Source: Bacteroidota bacterium
Lineage (GTDB): Bacteria; Bacteroidota; Bacteroidia; Bacteroidales; CAJPTX01
Assembly: GCA_002748015.1 (NCBI GenBank)
Contig: PDRH01000128.1
Span: 1-15,892, forward strand
Direction: 5' to 3'
Length of the DNA: 15,892 bases
Shown here: positions 13,359 through 15,892 of the stretch, piece after piece
How positions within the stretch are numbered: the first letter of the stretch is position 1
Layout: each line of letters starts with the position of its first letter
Notes under the pieces: generated by a model
Database searches by the model: none
What the model was told of the DNA's origin: nothing
The model's input: the letters and a program-made list of their open reading frames with translations, nothing else
Translations under genes and position numbers: made by a program

Positions 13359-15644
13359 ATGCAAAAGGAATACGACCAGTCTTACGTTCGGCGCTATACG
13401 GCGCTTGGTGTGGTTATTGGGCTTCTCTTCGTGGGCTTGCTCGCGATGGTGCAGCTCCTGGTGGAGGGGGAGCACTTCACCCTGTCCTTCTTCATCCGCG
13501 TGCATAGCGTATACCCGGTAATGTACCTAATAGACCTCATGCCGGTGGTAACGGGGCTGGTGGCCTACTACGCCTCGCGCGCTGTATCGCACTCGCACCG
13601 GGAGTACCTAGAGCTAGCCCGGCACGAGGAGGAGCATGAGAGCGAGCTGTACCGCTTCGTGATGGGGATGCGGGAGGGGGAGCAAGTGGCCTACACGCCG
13701 TCCAAGGACGATAGCCTGGGAAACGCGCTGGTGAGCCTACGCACGGAGCTGGAGCAGAAGCTGGCCAAGGAGCAGCAGCGGCAGGTGGAGGATGAGCGTC
13801 GCCGGTGGGTGGCTGAGGGGCTGGCGGAATTCGGCGAGGTGCTGCGGAACGTAACGGGGGAGTCGAGCCTGGAGAGTCTCTCCTACAACATCGTGAGCAA
13901 GCTGGTGAAGTACCTCGGGGCCAACCAGTGCGGTTTCTACATGGTAGAGGGCGAGGAGGAGAACGACCGCCACCTGCAGCTGATGGGCTGCTACGCCTAC
14001 GACAGGGAAAAGTTCACCGACCAGCGGCTAGAGTGGGGCGATGGGCTGGTGGGGGCCTGCGCGCTGGAGGGGGAGACTACCTGCCTAGATCACGTACCGG
14101 ATGGCTACCTCCGGATAACCTCGGGGCTCGGCGAGGCCACCGCCCAGAACCTGCTGCTGGTGCCGGTGAAGCTGGAGGGGATGGTGTTCGGCGTGCTGGA
14201 AATCGCCTCATTCAAGCCCTTCGAGGCGTACCGGATAGACTTCTGCGAGCGGGTGGCCGCAACGATAGCCTCCTCGCTCAAGAGCGTACGTATCAGCATA
14301 CAGACCACGCAGCTGCTCAACGAGAAGGAGCGGCAGGCGGATGCGCTGGCGCTGAAGGAGCGCGAGATCTCCCAGAACATGGAGGAGCTGACGGCCTCGC
14401 GTGAGGAGGTTGCCCAGAAATCGGAGCAGCTGCAGAGCTTTACGGACTCGGTGAACCACACGCTGATTCACGCGGAGTACACGGTGGAGGGGCAGCTGAT
14501 TACGGCCAACAACAAGTTCCTGGAGAAGCTGGGCTACAGCGATGTCAACGAGGTGCTGGGGAAGCACATTTCGAGCTTCATCAACAGCAAGGACCAGGAG
14601 TGGTTCGACGGGGTGTGGAGCCGGTTGATTGGTGGTGGTGAGCACTTCGAGGGCGACCTCAAGCAGGTGGTACGCAGCGGGGGCGACATCTGGACGCTGG
14701 CAACCTATACGTGCATTCTGAACTCCAACCGTGAGGTGGACCGGGTGCTCTTCCTGGCGATTGACACGACGGATGCCAAGCTGCAGACGCTGGACTCGCA
14801 GGGGCAGATCGAGGCGCTCAACCGGGTGTCCATCAAGCTGGAGGTAACGGCACTCGGGGATGTGATCAAGGCGAATGACATGTTCTTCACGACGCTTGGC
14901 TACGAGCCGGAGGATGTACTCAAGCAACCAATTTACCAGCTCTTCCCGAAGAACGAGCAGGCGCAGTTCGAGGAGACGCTCCGTAGCGTGTGCCGGGGGG
15001 AGTCCTTCGCCGGGACGATTAAGGTGCTCAAGAAGGGCGGACAGGAAAGCTGGCTACGGGTTTCGCTCACTACGGTGATGGACATGTATGGGGACATTGC
15101 GAAGGTGGTATTCATCGCGAATGATATCACCCGGGAGAAGCTCATGGAGGTGGAGTCGCGCCAGCAGAACGAGAAGTTGAAGCTGCAGGAGGAGAAGCTC
15201 AAGGAGAACGAGGCAGAGCTGAGCCGGCGGCTGCGCGAGGCTACCGATGAGCTAAAGACGCAGTTCCGGGAGATAGAGAAGGTGCAGAAGCTGAACGAGA
15301 AGACGCTGGAGGGCTTCCTGGATGCGATCATCACGACCGACCACGACGGGACGGTGCTGTTCTTCAACCGTGCGGCCGAGGATGTGTTCAAGATGAAGCG
15401 CGATGAGGTGCTGGGGAAGAATGTTTCCCTGCTCTTCCCGGAGGATGTCGTGGCGAGCAACGAGTTCCTCCAATCATATATAGACCCTCAGGGGCAGAAG
15501 ATTATAGGAGCTCGTAATGAGGTAGACACGCGGGACTTCGGGGGTGATGAGCTGAACCTGCTGATGCTGCTGAGCGAGGCGCAGATGGGGCGTACAGTAC
15601 GATATACCGCCTTCATCCAGAACAACACATTGGATCTATTCTAG
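13359..15644 (+). CDS. Membrane-anchored GAF/PAS sensor protein without recognisable output domain
   Basis: Protein of 761 residues. Two membrane helices (about 15-35 and 52-72) anchor it, followed by a charged helical linker (80-155), a GAF domain (about 165-312; WGDGLVG, LLLVPVKLEGMVFGVLEIAS), a coiled coil (313-360), PAS 1 (about 365-475), PAS 2 (about 485-595; ANDMFFTTLGYEPEDVL, then IANDITREK), a second coiled coil (597-650) and PAS 3 (about 655-755; GTVLFFNRAAEDVF). It ends right after PAS 3: there is no histidine-kinase, GGDEF, phosphatase or DNA-binding domain. It could signal through a partner or act as a scaffold. The start is taken as the ATG at 13359, giving a normal short basic N-terminus before the first helix; an upstream ATG at 13296 would add 21 residues. 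dnaX follows after 18 nt and may share its transcript. Confidence 0.85.
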   Translation: MQKEYDQSYVRRYTALGVVIGLLFVGLLAMVQLLVEGEHFTLSFFIRVHSVYPVMYLIDLMPVVTGLVAYYASRAVSHSHREYLELARHEEEHESELYRFVMGMREGEQVAYTPSKDDSLGNALVSLRTELEQKLAKEQQRQVEDERRRWVAEGLAEFGEVLRNVTGESSLESLSYNIVSKLVKYLGANQCGFYMVEGEEENDRHLQLMGCYAYDREKFTDQRLEWGDGLVGACALEGETTCLDHVPDGYLRITSGLGEATAQNLLLVPVKLEGMVFGVLEIASFKPFEAYRIDFCERVAATIASSLKSVRISIQTTQLLNEKERQADALALKEREISQNMEELTASREEVAQKSEQLQSFTDSVNHTLIHAEYTVEGQLITANNKFLEKLGYSDVNEVLGKHISSFINSKDQEWFDGVWSRLIGGGEHFEGDLKQVVRSGGDIWTLATYTCILNSNREVDRVLFLAIDTTDAKLQTLDSQGQIEALNRVSIKLEVTALGDVIKANDMFFTTLGYEPEDVLKQPIYQLFPKNEQAQFEETLRSVCRGESFAGTIKVLKKGGQESWLRVSLTTVMDMYGDIAKVVFIANDITREKLMEVESRQQNEKLKLQEEKLKENEAELSRRLREATDELKTQFREIEKVQKLNEKTLEGFLDAIITTDHDGTVLFFNRAAEDVFKMKRDEVLGKNVSLLFPEDVVASNEFLQSYIDPQGQKIIGARNEVDTRDFGGDELNLLMLLSEAQMGRTVRYTAFIQNNTLDLF

Positions 15645-15662
15645 GGGGCGAGGGACTGAAGG

Positions 15663-15892
15663 ATGGGAGAGCAATTCGTAGTATCAGCGCGTAAGTACCG
15701 GCCGGCGACCTTTGAAACGGTGGTGGGCCAGGGGGTGATTACCAATACGCTCAAGACGGCGATATCGAAGGGCATGCTGGCGCAGGCCTACCTCTTCTGC
15801 GGCCCCCGCGGGGTGGGCAAGACGACCTGTGCACGTATCTTCGCCAAGGCGATCAACTGCACGGAGCGAACCGGGGACGGGGAGCCCTGCGG
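15663..15892 (+). CDS. dnaX: DNA polymerase III subunit gamma/tau (partial, N-terminus only)
   Basis: Clamp-loader ATPase of the replicative polymerase. The 76 visible codons contain the family N-terminus (SARKYRPATFETVVGQ, residues 8-23), the Walker A loop GPRGVGKTT (47-55), and the first cysteines of the zinc-binding knuckle (C66 and C76). The ATG at 15663 is preceded by GAAGG. The frame stays open to the end of the window. It lies 18 nt after the PAS sensor gene on the same strand. Confidence 0.95.
   Translation, partial: MGEQFVVSARKYRPATFETVVGQGVITNTLKTAISKGMLAQAYLFCGPRGVGKTTCARIFAKAINCTERTGDGEPC

Overview
The window looks like chromosome of a GC-rich member of the Bacteroidota, most likely Bacteroidales. 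The evidence is the pairing of gldE and gldD with ssb, a small Bacteroidetes-type protein (DUF6913-like) next to ligA, an AAA-ATPase/PD-(D/E)XK protein of the kind expanded in Bacteroidales, a HisRS of Bacteroidetes type, and promoters of the Bacteroides form (TTTG, about 19 nt, TAnnTTTG). The genus cannot be fixed from the sequence; a Porphyromonas-like relative is one possibility. No rRNA, tRNA, CRISPR array, IS element or phage gene was seen.

Layout. From 9446 down to the left edge, nine genes lie head to tail on the minus strand with gaps mostly of 0-35 nt. In transcription order they are ssb, gldE, gldD, a 4'-phosphopantetheinyl transferase (PPTase), ligA, a DUF6913-like gene, a DUF368/PopT-type membrane protein gene, then (after an 81-nt gap with its own probable promoter) hisS and hutH. 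hutH is cut by the window edge. The first seven look like one transcription unit mixing DNA maintenance (SSB, LigA), cell envelope (GldD lipoprotein, GldE, PopT) and carrier-protein activation (PPTase). hisS and hutH form a second, 3' unit in which histidine charging and histidine breakdown are physically linked.

From 9535 to 11166, also on the minus strand, lies a single AAA-ATPase/PD-(D/E)XK gene with its own promoter. Its middle is clearly poorer in GC than its ends. A 16-bp tandem repeat and a strong rho-independent terminator separate it from the next minus-strand gene, a secreted outer-membrane beta-barrel protein (11384-12739) with an excellent Bacteroides-type promoter.

A 619-bp gene-free region (12740-13358) divides the two transcription directions. 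It holds the porin promoter, some small GC-rich repeats and a striking perfect 26-bp inverted repeat with a 7-nt loop. To its right, on the plus strand, are a membrane-anchored GAF/PAS sensor protein with no recognisable output domain and the first 76 codons of dnaX (DNA polymerase III gamma/tau), cut by the right edge.

Most of the window is ordinary housekeeping sequence. The points that deserve a second look are the long perfect hairpin, the roughly 45-residue charged insertion inside the LigA adenylation domain, the sensor protein without an effector, the GC mosaic in the AAA/PD-(D/E)XK gene, and the hisS-hutH pairing.
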